Source: Cristatella mucedo (Eukaryota > Bryozoa > Phylactolaemata > Cristatellidae). Taken from it: a DNA stretch of 64,000 bases. The notes beneath the pieces were generated by a model. That model worked only from the letters and a program-made list of their open reading frames with translations. It was not told the origin of the DNA and searched no databases. Numbering within the stretch: the first letter of the stretch is position 1; the number at the start of each line of letters is the position of its first letter. The DNA lies in contig WPIO01000003.1 in the NCBI GenBank assembly GCA_009760855.2, positions 10,134,501 through 10,198,500 of the forward strand, in the 5' to 3' direction. Positions 22,730-33,600 of the stretch are shown here, in pieces. The position numbers were made by a program, and so were the translations under genes.

Positions 22730-23960
22730 GCCTTGGCCATTCGGCAGCTTCAAAATTATTGATCGTAGGAACCTGCTAGGACAATTGAGAACGACAATCG
22801 GTGTAACTGACGAGGTTTTGGTGTCTTTCGAATAGTACTTGCCCGATCGTCACCAGTCGTTGTCAAGGCTTATTCTTTAGAACTGGCAGCTGCTGAGTTT
22901 CATAAGTGCCTGTTCTCGGTCCATTGCTTTTCTTCATCTATACAGAGTTTCTGGATAAGACAATTGAGGCCTGCGGTATCGGCTATCACTTCTATGCCAA
23001 CGACACTCAGCTGTACTTGTCATCCCAACAATCAGAATCAGATGTAATGGCTGATACACTGAACGCCGAATGGCAGACATTAAATCATGAGTATCGGCCA
23101 ATTTTCAAGCTCCAGGATGATAAAACCAAACCCTTAATAAGATTTATGGCTAGAAATTTGCTGCCTTAATTGGAGAGTTGTATAGCAACCATCACTCGTC
23201 AGGTGCTCATAATTTAGGTGCCCTCTTTGACGAAGGCTTGCTGTTTGAAAACAAATTGTGCTCATAAGATCGCCTCCACAAATAGCCATCATGGTCGATC
23301 CATGTACAGGATTAGGAACTACTACCACAGTGACTGGCAGAAAGTTTTGCTAGCTCTTTGGTTGTGTTTAGACTGGACTACTGCCACTCAGTATAAGCAA
23401 GACTATCAAATAAAAGAGCAAAATGAGCCTCTACAAGTGGTTATGTTTTTGCTACTAGGCTAGTCTTTAAATCCAAGAAATTTAGTCCTGCATAATATTT
23501 TTCAAAGGGGCTGAAATGGCTTCCGGTTGATCAACAGATCCATGCAAAACTCGAACTCTGACCTACAAAGCTTGCCAAAGCTTGGCTCCTTCATACCTAG
23601 AAAAACCAACACATCAGATTCAGCCCCACTGTGCCTCCAGGTCCTGTCAGGACAATTAAGTAGCTATACTATTCTTTCGCTCAAAGACTAAGTGAGAGAA
23701 GCTTTTGTCCTTCGGGTCTTAGACCATGGGGCTCACTTCCACAAGTCTTGTGTAATGACATATCTCTAATGCTGCTGAGTCTGACATTAGTCATCTTGCA
23801 GAGCTACTTCTACGACACTCACTTCTTCGACTGCTCTCCGGACTCAGCTATGCTTAACACTTTCTCTTTGTCGTGTGAGATGAAGTCTTTAAGTCATACT
23901 GTAGCTAATAAACTATCGTATGCACACCAAAACTTACTTAGGCTTTAAGTGTGCTACAGA
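22728..23960 (+). pseudogene. LINE family 2, reverse transcriptase and 3' end
   Basis: Plus-strand blocks, with frame breaks: IIDRRNLLGQLRTTIG, a [15 protein letters not shown] block (GxPQGSVLGPLLF in active elements), [13 protein letters not shown] (the second catalytic Asp is Asn), and GLKWLPVDQQIHAKL with YLEK. The 3' end around 23800-23950 (CAGCTATGCTTAACACTTTC) recurs at 27290-27510 and 59255-59400, which defines a family distinct from LINE family 1. Antisense to the host gene. Confidence 0.78.
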
Positions 23961-24019
23961 AAACTTCCCAGGGTGACAACCACCAAGTCTTTGAGGAATT
24001 AAGTTATACACAGAAACAT

Positions 24020-24048
24020 ACATGCATACACACGCGCAGGCGCGCGCA

Positions 24049-24084
<36 letters not shown>

Positions 24085-24095
24085 CATGCATGCAT
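24020..24095. repeat. Imperfect (CA)n/(GCGC) microsatellite
   Basis: Alternating purine-pyrimidine tract, CGCGCACGCG then pure CA then CATG units. About 110 nt from the PDZ7 exon donor, on its intronic side. Confidence 0.9.
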
Positions 24096-24204
24096 AGGCG
24101 GGCACATAAATACATAGACACGCATGTATGCATATATGCAGAATACATGCATACCACATTCCCACATCCAAGGCTCACTCAATACATGATTGATTAATAC
24201 TCAC

Positions 24205-24332
24205 CTCTAGTATCAGGTCACCCACGTTCAGACTGCCACACTGATCAGCCGTGCTGCCAGGCACGATGCTCTTGACCAATATTCCTGTCATGGCATGGTC
24301 TGACAGACCAGTCAGCGTGTCAAGCCTGCCAC
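24205..24332 (-). CDS. MPDZ: MPDZ-like exon: middle of PDZ7
   Basis: Starts GT to complete Gly, then GRLDTLTGLSDHAMTGILVK, SIVPGSTADQCGSL and NVGDLILE. The long insert between the GG of the loop and the second strand is typical of vertebrate PDZ7 as I recall it. A Cys occupies the usual D of DGRL/NGxL. Acceptor GTTCTGCCAG, donor GAG|GTGAGT, 128 nt (2+126). Confidence 0.93.
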
Positions 24333-24689
24333 CTGGCAGAACAAAGTCAAGCTCAAATGCAGCTCTATTTAAAAGAGTTATTCGAGAGTATGAGCAAGGC
24401 ACTCATTCACAAATGCCACGGCCAAAGAAATGCGAAGAGGAGTGCTAGATAATGCCCGCCGTTTCGTGAGTACAACCAACAACCCATCGTCATACCAACA
24501 GCACCAGATAATAGAGCGGCTATTGCAGTACGACGTAAGCAACGCACTAAGCATGCAGATGGATGGCACCCATCACTTCTGATAAAAAGTGAGACGAGAA
24601 GCAAAGCAGTGCTGGCCTCAATACATACCAGATCTGGTCGACAAGCACACGGTGCAAGTCACTGCCTACGGAAACTCATAAAGAAGCCA

Positions 24690-25610
24690 TCACTAAACCA
24701 GGAGAATGTTTATAACTTCCGCCCAATCTTCATCCTGCCATTCCGATAATAATTTTGATCAAAGATGCTTGGGAGGGTTGTGGCAGAGCAGCTAAACTCT
24801 TCGAGTTTCAGTATTAAGTTCAAGTAAGGAACTTGTGAAGAAAAAAAGGTTTCAGTTAGGATTTCAATAAAACCCTCCACAGAGTCAGTATTAATATGAT
24901 CGTACAATGACATTCTCGTGAATGTTGACTTTGCAGTTTCTCGGCACTTAGTACCATTGGTTCTCAAACACTTGAGTGCCTATAGTCTCACCTGGGCATC
25001 ACTGGCCTTACATCCAATGGTTTAGATCAGACATTAGGGGGAGATTTCAGATCGTAAGAGATCAATGGCCAAAGGTCATCAGGTCACCTTTAAAGTATTA
25101 TGTACCTCAGACATCTGACCTTGGTTCACTTCTTCTCATAATGCATACTATCCCTCTTGCCGGTGTGGTCATCAAGCAAGCAAAATCTAGGCTTCCATTC
25201 TCATGCAGAAGACACAGCTGTATCTGTGCTTTGAACCATATCTGCATTCAGCATCCCAACCCATATCGTCCATTGCAGCTTAGATGTTGCTGACTTTCCA
25301 GGAGGATGGTAGAAAACTTTCCCAAATTGAGCGACGATGAAAACCAACTGAATAATTATGGGCAAACATATTTTATGTCACTCAGAAACTAGCATCTCGA
25401 CGTCTTGATCTAAAAAAGACCTTTCCCTAGAGACCAAATAAGCTGCACAGTAAAGTCAACCGGCTTTCAGTTACCTATCAGTGCAAATATTAGGACGTGC
25501 TTGGATAAGAATACCACAGCCAAGTGGAACCATGCATTCGTGACAGCATACATACTGAGCCTAGAAAGAGATTCAGTTCTCATAAGCTGCTCTACAACTG
25601 GCTAAGCATT
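24690..25610 (+). pseudogene. LINE family 1 fragment in the PDZ7 intron
   Basis: Plus-strand remnants: ENVYNFRPIFILP (NYRPISNLP in active LINEs), VVAEQLNSSSFSIKF, HLVPLVLKHLSA, a degenerate GHHWPYIQWFRS, then a 3' tail at 25555-25600 (GCCTAGAAAGAGATTCAGTT). Many stops. Antisense to the host gene. Confidence 0.65.
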
Positions 25611-26160
25611 TAAAATGATGACCGAGTGGCAAGGTCGTCAACACAAATTAGCAGGGCTCTTGGAGTCTTTGAGCTTTGAAACGTTCTGCAGCCAAGTATC
25701 GACGGTCCAAAATCACCAAAAGTATTCATTGGTGGGGCAGAGTGACCAGCCAGCTTGAATGGCATGAGCTTACGAGACCCTCTCTTTACTGACAGTCGAC
25801 AGATACACTGCAAATTTCACTTTCAAGGCATTTCTTGCATTCTCTTGAAAAATAAGTAGGCTCTGATAGCAACTCCAAGATTTGAGAAATAATAGACAAA
25901 CCTGACTCTAGCTCAGTCATGGGTTTCAATTAATAGACAGGCACAAGAGGAAGCGTCTCTTGGGACACTTAAGTAACCGGTGCACAATGTCCCGGCTAAT
26001 AAAAAAATGCAGGGTAAACTTGCAGCCACGCTTTTGTAGCAACGCCCTTATCAGCATTATCTGTAAACTCGAGACGGCTCAGTGACCAAGCTAAACTATG
26101 GTGTGCAAACCCTTTTATGAGGCTGGAGGGGTCGAGATGCACAGCTGTAACACAGCAAGG

Positions 26161-26228
26161 ATCAAAGACATACCGACAATGTTTATGGTACAGCTAGGAT
26201 CATCAAAGACATACCGACAATGTTTATG
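26161..26228. repeat. 27-bp direct duplication spanning a splice donor
   Basis: The 27 bp at 26161-26187 are repeated exactly at 26202-26228, a 41-bp period. The right copy contains the last 14 nt of the PDZ7 exon and its donor; the left copy is a second identical exon end and donor inside the intron. Confidence 0.95.
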
Positions 26229-26405
26229 CCAAGACTGGTGAGAGGCTTTCGCTCGAGGACGACGACATGCGGTTCGGCCCACACTTTCTGCAGCTGATTG
26301 GCAGCTGCGATGGACGACGTCTGAGACGGTGCCACAGCAGCCGGGGCAGAAGCATGCTCCCCCACAGCGGCTGGCGCTGCTGCTGGCTCCTTGGACGTGG
26401 ACGGA
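26215..26405 (-). CDS. MPDZ: MPDZ-like exon: Ala-rich linker and start of PDZ7
   Basis: An Ala/Pro linker (PSTSKEPAAAPAAVGEHASA) leads to QLQKVWAEPHVVVLERKPLT and loop SLGINIVG of PDZ7. W.EP before the first strand matches vertebrate VELWREPSKSLGISIVGG as I recall it. Acceptor CTCTCCTTATAG before 26405, donor G|GTATGT after 26215. 191 nt (1+189+1). An intact copy of the donor lies 41 nt downstream. Confidence 0.92.
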
Positions 26406-27829
26406 CTATAAGGAGAGCATGGCTCCATATGAGCATATGAGCACGAAAGTCATTTACTATTGTGTGCACAGAAGCAATAGAATGGCATCACTTAAAAATA
26501 TACACGATGCCAAGCAGGCTAGTTTGATGCTAAATTAATTGCTAGGTAGAACTACAGGCTAAGAACTAGAACTGCTACTAAACTAAACTAGACTAATGCA
26601 TCAAACTGCAACTAAACTAAACTAAACTAGAATAATTGTTAGGTAGAGGGGCCATCAAGCCGGCAGCAGCAGACACGTCTACTCGTATCCGGTTTGACAG
26701 TGGGAGAGGTTTGCTTGCCTCTAGCTTTAGGGAGAAGTGGATGCCACCCTGCCCTCCCCCAAAGACGAGAGACAGACAGAGAGAGACAAGAGACAGAGAG
26801 AGAGACAAGAGACAGAGAAGGCAAGCCATACTATCTTTGTTCTAACACTACGAAAGTCCACAGGACTCACACCACCCGGCAGCTGCATTTTCAACTTCAC
26901 TTAGCTGATGCTCTGCAGTAAATTACCGATTTCCTAAAGTTCACACACAGCTATTCTAGAGTCCAACTTGGGATGCCTTATGACCAGCCAATTTGTATAG
27001 GTGCGAAACCACCACCATGCTGTCGCACCCCAACCGGAGACTGGGAGGAATGAATGACAAATAGGGTCATGTAACCGTATCATCACTGCACTAGACACTT
27101 TCTGCCAGACTCCACCCTAAACAGATGACAATATCCTCTCCTCTCACTTTCTTCATGCTCCGAAGTAACCTACACGACACCAGCGACTATCCAACAGCAC
27201 GCAACGCACACGGGTCCAATACAGTCGTCGCAGACTCACAACCCGTACGTGGGGGCTTCATCCAACGACATCTACTCTCCAACTGCCGACTATGGCACAT
27301 CTTTTTCAGCGGTCCCGAACTGCTACTTCTATGCTACTCACTACCTCAACTGCTCTCCTAACTCTGCTATGCTTCCCACTTTCTCTTTGTTGCGTGAGAC
27401 GAAGTCTGTTGGCTACCGAATGCGTACCGAAAGCCACTTAGGCTGTGAGTGCGCTATACAAAACTCTCCTTTGTAACACCCACATGGTCTTTACGACTTT
27501 GTGGAGCTACTGACGGAGATAAATATACATATATCCATCCATCTCTCTTCGGCGTACCACCTTGCTCCCCCACATTCATAACTCGCAGGACTAAGATGGA
27601 CGAGCAAAAAAAAAGAGGGAGGGGAGTGGAACGAGAGAGTGGGGGGGGGGAGAAAACGGAAGGAGCTTCAGGTTCTACAGGATAAAGGACAGAAGTAAAG
27701 TCTTGATACGGCAGCACTTGCCAGCCACCTGCCAATAGCCTTCCAGCATCGACCAGTGCTACAAGCCAGCGATCGGGTGCTGCAGCAGCCAGCAGAACCA
27801 GCACTCGAAACAAGGAGCACTCGAGAGTG
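26406..27829 (-). other. Intron between PDZ6 and PDZ7, left part
   Basis: Short imperfect AACTAAACTA repeats lie at 26570-26640 and GAGACA/GAGAGA tracts at about 26757-26820. A 3' fragment of LINE family 2 lies on the plus strand at about 27290-27510 (CTCTGCTATGCTTCCCACTT). A purine run with AAAAAAAAGAGGGAGGGG lies at about 27605-27660. No gene. Confidence 0.6.
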
Positions 27830-29060
27830 GCCAGGTGCCATGAGGGGGGCTCGTGTCACGGAAGTGTCTCGCTCAGCGGCTCAGTTGGCCATTTGAAGAA
27901 GCAGCCAAAGCCAAAGTCTAACTCGGTGGCGTGCCTGCTCAGCGATGTACACGAGCGACAGTCTTGCTGTAGAGTTGAATCGAGTGAGCGCGCTCGACTA
28001 CAAGCCCAGACAAAGCAAATGCACGCCATCAGCGACTATCGCGGTCGACACGAGCAAGCTCAACGAACATCTAATAGAAACAGCACGATGCAAGCGACCA
28101 GGCCTCGACGGCGGCAACTGCCGAAGCGTCGCGCCGAGCAGCCACACTAAGCCGGCCGCTACTGAACCGCAAAAGCGCTGCAGAGTCGGAAGACCCGACG
28201 GATGAGAAACTGGACCGTCAAACGCTGAAACTGGACCGGCATGGAGCGCCTCGAGCCTCGTGCATGTCAAATTGCGTACACGGCAACACGAACGACAGGC
28301 AGAGGGCTGTCCAGCAGCCGCCGGGGCTGGCAGTGCACGAGCTGCGCTGCCGGCTGGCAAAAATCGCAACGCCGACACCGACAAGCATAAGCACAAAAGC
28401 AGTAAAGTCTCGGTGCCGGCTGCAGAGCCCGACACCGAAGCGAGCATCCCAGGGCAGAGGTGACTGAGCGACGACCACAAGCAGCCGAGTGAGCAAGCTG
28501 TGCACGCACGAACATGCCGGTGACATGCCGCGTGCCAGCATTTCTCTCCCCCCCTCCCGCTCGCTAGCCGTTTCATCGGTTGCCACAAAGCAGTTGGGCA
28601 AAAAGAACAACAGCAATCCATCCATGGCTGCCGAGCCCACCCGGCGCTGGAACGTGGTAGACGGGCAAGACCGGGCACTCGGCCAGTCACTGCCACAGGA
28701 TTGTACTGCGACAGGACAGACAAGCACGCAGGCGAACGGCCTGGCACGCCGTGCACTTACCGGTAGAACGAGGGAAAGGTCCTATCGGCGAATAAATCGC
28801 TTTCTGTTAGGCAGCGGTCAGAGTAGCCCGGTCACGCTCACGGCCGCTACATGGGGGGGGGGCTCTTCGGGAGAGCCGACGGGGATGCCCCCTTTGACTG
28901 GAAGACCCAGCATCGCAGCTGCTGAGCAAACCAGAGCAAAAACCGAGCACGGAGAGGACCCCTGCAGCTCCCGACCACAGAGAATTTATTAACTATGCGC
29001 CTCGGCCACGTAAGCTCACAGCTGCAAACGAACCGTCACTTGCTCGGCAGCTCACAGGAG
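27830..29060. other. CpG-rich block inside the PDZ6-PDZ7 intron
   Basis: This stretch is visibly richer in G+C and CpG than the rest of the window; I counted about 30 CpGs in the 310 nt at 28145-28455. Both strands carry long open frames (up to 252 codons), which is expected when stop codons are rare, and none shows a domain I recognise. It may be a promoter-like island for a shorter isoform, a different element inserted in the intron, or coding sequence I cannot place. There is no TATA motif I would defend. Confidence 0.5.
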
Positions 29061-29259
29061 TACAGACTGCTAACGGCATCGGGATACTTGAGAAACAGGT
29101 AATGACCGCAGCCATCAACGGGCTGAACGAGTATCATTCGGGCAACGTCATTGCACCTTGCCTCTGTCTAATTTAGCCGCTAAACTCGCCGGTTCCCAAA
29201 CCACCTTACCACTGGCGGCATACGTGCATACGTGCTGCATGTGTGAGTGCGTGTGTTGT

Positions 29260-29313
29260 GTGTTTTGTGTGTGTGTGTGTGTGTGTGTGTGTAAGTGTGT
29301 GTGTGTGCTCATG
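29260..29313. repeat. (TG)n microsatellite
   Basis: Imperfect TG tract of about 50 nt. Confidence 0.9.
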
Positions 29314-29389
29314 TTCGCATGCAAGCATTCGAGCCTATATGAACATGTATGTATAAGGCATGTCTGTAGGTGCTTTTGCATGCTGTCGA

Positions 29390-30120
29390 CTAAAAAAAGC
29401 GTCATCGGTGTCGAATTAGTTGGTTCCAGCCGGATTCGGGTGATGTTTGATGGCAAGATCGAGTTCGAACCTCAACGTGTACAAGCGATAACTGCTGTAT
29501 GCAAGACTCTCAGTGGCATTGCTGAATTCATACGTAATTTAATCAGCACTTACAGTTAGGATGAGGTTTTCAAAATAAAGAACCTCAAAAAAAGCACCTC
29601 GGGGCCACTAGCTTCTGCACCAAACATAACACAGGCACGACTACTGGTCACCGTTTATGCATGCGGCATGGCCTGGCCAGCGGTTCAGCAGGCACCGACA
29701 GAGTATACAGGCACCCGACTGCCGGCAACCTAATGGTACCTCATGACCGTCGCCATTAATAGTTAGCAAGCAGTGCTTAACTGGTGGTCATCAGCAGCAG
29801 GCCGAGCTTAGTTCTGGTCAAGAAGCAGTCCAAGCAGATTAAGCACAGTTGGCCGAAGAGACCCAGCAAGAAGCGACGGCGCCGACGGCAGCTCGCGCAG
29901 GCTCTCGGCAGTCGTGCCCGTGCAGAGCTTGCTTGCATTACATGCCAGTCTAGTGTGCTGGCAGCTCAGACTAATTAAATCCCGAAGCCGAGCCGGGACA
30001 GTCAGAGAATTAAGAAACCAGGCGAAGCCGGTCACCCCTACAAACCTGCTAGGCCATCTGCTGCTGGCTGCAGCTCTGCACGAGCTAGTGGTGGCTACAA
30101 ACCCGACCTAGAACGATTAA
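29390..30120 (+). other. Possible degenerate retroelement
   Basis: A plus-strand frame at 29400-29550 reads FEPQRVQAITAV and IAEFIRNLIST, faintly like the PDPxKVxAI...LRxFLGLxxYYRxFI region of Ty3/gypsy polymerases. Another frame at 29900-29980 has ELACITCQSSVLAAQT. Neither is long enough to be sure and no LTRs were found. Confidence 0.2.
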
Positions 30121-30309
30121 CAGGCTGGCGAGCATGCAGCTCCGAAACACGAGCATCGTTATACAGTGAGTGGAGGTCACTAAAGGCCAGCCGTGTGCAG
30201 CAGCTGCATGGGTGGGCTGTGGTGATTCCGGCACGACCAGAGTGAGGACTGACTCCTGGCCGTTGCATCAACCAGTGATATCGACGGGAAGGGAAAAGAA
30301 GGCAGGTTT

Positions 30310-30445
30310 CTAAATAATAAATATAATTCACTGTATAGGACCCTAAGAGAACTTAATCTCCATCTAGGCACTTCATATATGCAGTAGGGCTCAAATCTAC
30401 GACCTTGGTGGCCAACCAAGGCGAGCACTGTACCACTGGTTGGGA
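30310..30445 (-). repeat. tRNA-derived SINE, family B
   Basis: Tail to head on the plus strand: AATTCACTGTATAGGACCCT, AGAGAACTTAATCTC, GCAGTAGGGCTCAAATC and a degenerate A box near 30425. Same orientation as the host gene. Confidence 0.7.
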
Positions 30446-30907
30446 GTGAGAAGTGAACGATGGCACGGAAAGCCAAACGCCGAAAATTATGTGAAGGCAC
30501 GTGTCAGGTGCAACATGATAAGATCGAAATAATCGAATATCCGAATAGCTAAAGAACCGGGAAATTGGAAGCTCTGCTCGGCAAGAAATGCCAATCCAAA
30601 GGTGTTCTGACACTCTCAAAAATGGCTGCTGCCACTGTGATTGCCAGTGTCGCTCACTTCGTCATTGCTCGAGAGGGCACAGATGCTGGCAATCTGCCAA
30701 ATTTCACACTGGGTCAAACGAGAGGCTATACCTGCTGCTTGGCACCGGGACAGCTAACGATGGCAGCAAGGTCAGAGGCTAGTAAAAAAAAGTGTTTGCT
30801 TTGGCAGATCAGTCCAATCCAAATAAGGGCCTGCGACTTCCCGTGCAAGACACCTGCGCACACCTCACAAAAAGGATGCAGCAGGCCATGCAGCCCACGA
30901 GGCCCAC

Positions 30908-31048
30908 CTTGCAGCTGGCTGAGCTCGTACTGAAGGCTGCTGCTGAGACGTGCTCTCTCCACTGACGCCGCTAGCCTGATTTGACGCCGATACCAGCTTC
31001 ACTGTGTCACGATGAACGATTGCATCTTCGGCGGGTATATATCGCATA
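30908..31048 (-). CDS. MPDZ: MPDZ-like exon: end of PDZ6 and linker
   Basis: Opens MRYIPAEDAIVHRDTVKLVS, then a Ser/Gln linker ASGVSGESTSQQQPS. Vertebrate MPDZ ends PDZ6 with TYVPAEH as I recall, so YIPAED identifies the position. Acceptor CCGTTGCAG before 31048. I chose the donor AAG|GTGGGC at 30908 because its phase 2 end joins the T that opens the exon at 26405 to give Ser. 141 nt (1+138+2). Confidence 0.85.
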
Positions 31049-31705
31049 CTGCAACGGTCACAAGGTCACACCTGAGAAAGCTTCCAGACAACCAGAGTTC
31101 ACTCACAATCGGCAGCCATGTGACAAGCAAAATGAATGAAAGCACTAATGAGCCCGACTAGTGCACACATGACCTTAGGTTAGCAGATATGAATGGGTTG
31201 CCATTTCAACAGCCGCATCAGCCATCAGTAAGCAGTGCCAATGTACGGATGCATGACAAACACCACATCCAAATATTGAACACGCAACCTCACAATGCAA
31301 AATATGCGCATTAAAGCAACTCGTGGAAACATATGTAAATGCATTTCGATCAAACTAAGCAACAATATTCCAGGTCTTAACTTAATCTTATATGTGAGTC
31401 CTGAGCATATATGTAAGAGAGAATGTTTGAAGCCGGTATTATGAGCTACACTAGCTTTATTTTCTAGCCTGATTCACTAGCTTCTTGAGATTCAAGCCTT
31501 CCAGCAGAGACGACTTACAGTCTATGTATCTTTAAGTGGGGATAAAATAAGCAATCAATGCCACCCAGAGACCGAGGGACCAGTGAAGTTGTATAGCATT
31601 CATTAATTGGCATTGGTCTAACCACAAGATAATTCACAATCGACAGAACTTCCAGCAAGAAGGGATTTTTCCTTCAAACTGTGTGCTGCAAACATGTGCC
31701 TGCAC

Positions 31706-31876
<171 letters not shown>

Positions 31877-31915
31877 CTATGATGTGTGCCCCACTTGCAC
31901 AGCACAGAGGTGTGT

Positions 31916-31920
<5 letters not shown>

Positions 31921-31995
<75 letters not shown>

Positions 31996-32041
31996 GTGTG
32001 TGCGTGTGTGTGCGTGTGTGTGCGTGTGTGTGTGTGTGTGT
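31921..32041. repeat. (TG)n microsatellite, right arm
   Basis: 121 nt, pure TG for about 69 nt then TG with four CG interruptions. Complementary to 31707-31875. Confidence 0.98.
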
Positions 32042-32289
32042 ACGAACTTAAGCTTTCACAGCTAACAGATGAATTTCGATGATCACGAAGAAGACTCAAG
32101 CAGAAAAAATAAGATCTGCTTACGGTCATACACACAATATTGTGATAGCAAGCCGGAAGGATGCAATCTCAGGGAAATATTTAACTAAAAGAATATGAAA
32201 CCTGAAAGGAAATGATTGAGCCAAGAAACTACTCCTTATTTCCAAATACAGAACAACCGGAGGCCAAGGAATGCAAAACGAAAAAAATG

Positions 32290-32366
32290 GATTTTACCCG
32301 GAGAGGGAACTTGCAATCACTGGGGTACCGCTTCAGTGTTCTACCTATTGAGCTATGGAGATTACT
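32290..32366 (-). repeat. tRNA-like sequence (SINE head or tRNA pseudogene)
   Basis: On the minus strand TAGCTCAATAGGTAGAACA fits a polymerase III A box and GATTGCAAGTTCC a degenerate B box at normal spacing. I cannot pair an acceptor stem, so a working tRNA is unlikely. It differs from SINE families A and B. Confidence 0.5.
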
Positions 32367-32866
32367 GTTCATAATGTGCTCAAAAATGGTTATTAAGCCC
32401 GGGCTTTAAATCGTCACTTAAATCGCTTACTACTGTGGTCGAGATGAACTCCGGCGCAATGTGTCAATGAATGTTTCCATTTATAACTGCAAATTTTGGC
32501 ACAAAGTGCAACCCTTCAGCCTGCTCAGGTCAGCAACCAAAGAGTGCATACTCTGCAGGACTTTAAATTTTGTCCATGCAAGAGGGAGAACCCCTAACAG
32601 CAGTCTGCAAACACGTCCTTGGCAACCTGCAAATGACTCAAATATGAAAGTGTGCCCTTTAGCAGTGGATGCAAGGAAAGCAGTAATTTCAAAATATCGA
32701 GCAAACTAAGGCCATCTGCTGGAGGACTGAACTGAACGCCGAAAAAGTCGAATCCGTTCCCACCTCAATGAAAGACAGACAGACAGACAGAGACAGAGAG
32801 AGGGACAGAGAGAGAGCTGAGGACATTCAAAAAACCTACACCATGAATGTAGCCATTGCTATTCAC

Positions 32867-33003
32867 TTCATTGCTCTCGCCGTTGATGGCCACCAAGTAG
32901 TCGCCGGCTCGTATGCGGCCGTCCTTTGCTATCGCACTGCCGTCTTTCACCTGCTTCACGAGGCAGCCATTGATGCCATCGTCCACCGAATCTAGCGTCA
33001 CAC
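32867..33003 (-). CDS. MPDZ: MPDZ-like exon: middle of PDZ6
   Basis: Starts GT to complete Gly, then VTLDSVDDGINGCLVKQV and KDGSAIAKDGRIRAGD, YLVAINGES. It corresponds to vertebrate PDZ6 IVRSIIHGGAISRDGRI.IGD as I recall it. Acceptor ACCTCTGCAG before 33003 is strong. The donor is uncertain: GAA|GTGAAT (used here), or GTGTAG/GTAGGT at 32842/32840, which would add the unlikely NSNGYIHG. Confidence 0.8.
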
Positions 33004-33444
33004 CTGCAGAGGTAATAATAGTGAAACTATTGTATCAACTGCATACTGCGACAGAGTGATTGAGGCGTTAGTCGAAGATGAACATCCATACCTTTGGTAA
33101 AACGCCGCTCGTGTGTGCACGCAGGCAAGCAGATGTGAATTGTGTATGCATACGTAAGTGTTATGTGCACGTGTCTGCACATGTGGAAGCGTGCAAACCC
33201 ATGAGCACGTGTGTTTGCGAACGCATAAGCACAGATGCCGACCAGCAATCATAAAGTTGAACAAACACGTGCATCTCTCGACATCGATGCAGATCTACTA
33301 TGCTGCAGCTTGCTCGAAAGAAAGTAAAAGAAAGAGAGCATGCATGACGACATGTCGGCAGAGCAGGCCACCTAGATGGCTACTGTGAAACCTCGTCTTT
33401 CGAGGTCAGATGCTCGGCACCGGAAGAAATGGCTGTCCACTCAC

Positions 33445-33600
33445 CGATTTGGTCGTCGCCCTTCTTGAGCTTTATCAGCCGCTCCAGAGCAGACGGCAAC
33501 GAGATGGCACCGATCGGACCGTGCACGTCGGCACTTTTTGCTTCGAAGCTGACTTCTCGTACTGGCCAACGGACAGCGCTGTGGCAGTGACCGCCTTTTC
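33445..33600 (-). CDS. MPDZ: MPDZ-like exon: linker and first strand of PDZ6
   Basis: Ends LERLIKLKKGDDQIG, the first strand and loop of PDZ6; the split Gly codon joins perfectly to the exon at 33003. The upstream part (VREVSFEAKSADVHGPIGAI) is linker. Donor G|GTGAGT is strong. The acceptor CTCTTTGCAG before 33600 is plausible, but its phase fits neither candidate exon upstream, so an exon or a base may be missing there. Confidence 0.75.

Larger units (their letters stand above)
20309..24204 (-). other. Intron within PDZ7
   Basis: About 3.9 kb. 20309-21065 and 21240-22650 hold nothing I recognise. A degenerate family A SINE on the minus strand may lie at about 21070-21230. The right part holds a (TA)n array and a plus-strand LINE of a second family (22728-23960). 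Confidence 0.6.

Noticed and set aside
27998-28756. 252-codon minus-strand open frame in the CpG-rich block
   Set aside because: Several long frames overlap on both strands there, as expected from high G+C; none looks like a known protein and flanking splice sites do not fit the scaffold gene's phases.
29390-29560. Ty3/gypsy polymerase
   Set aside because: Resemblance covers about 30 residues only, with no neighbouring motifs or LTRs, so I list it only as a possible degenerate element.
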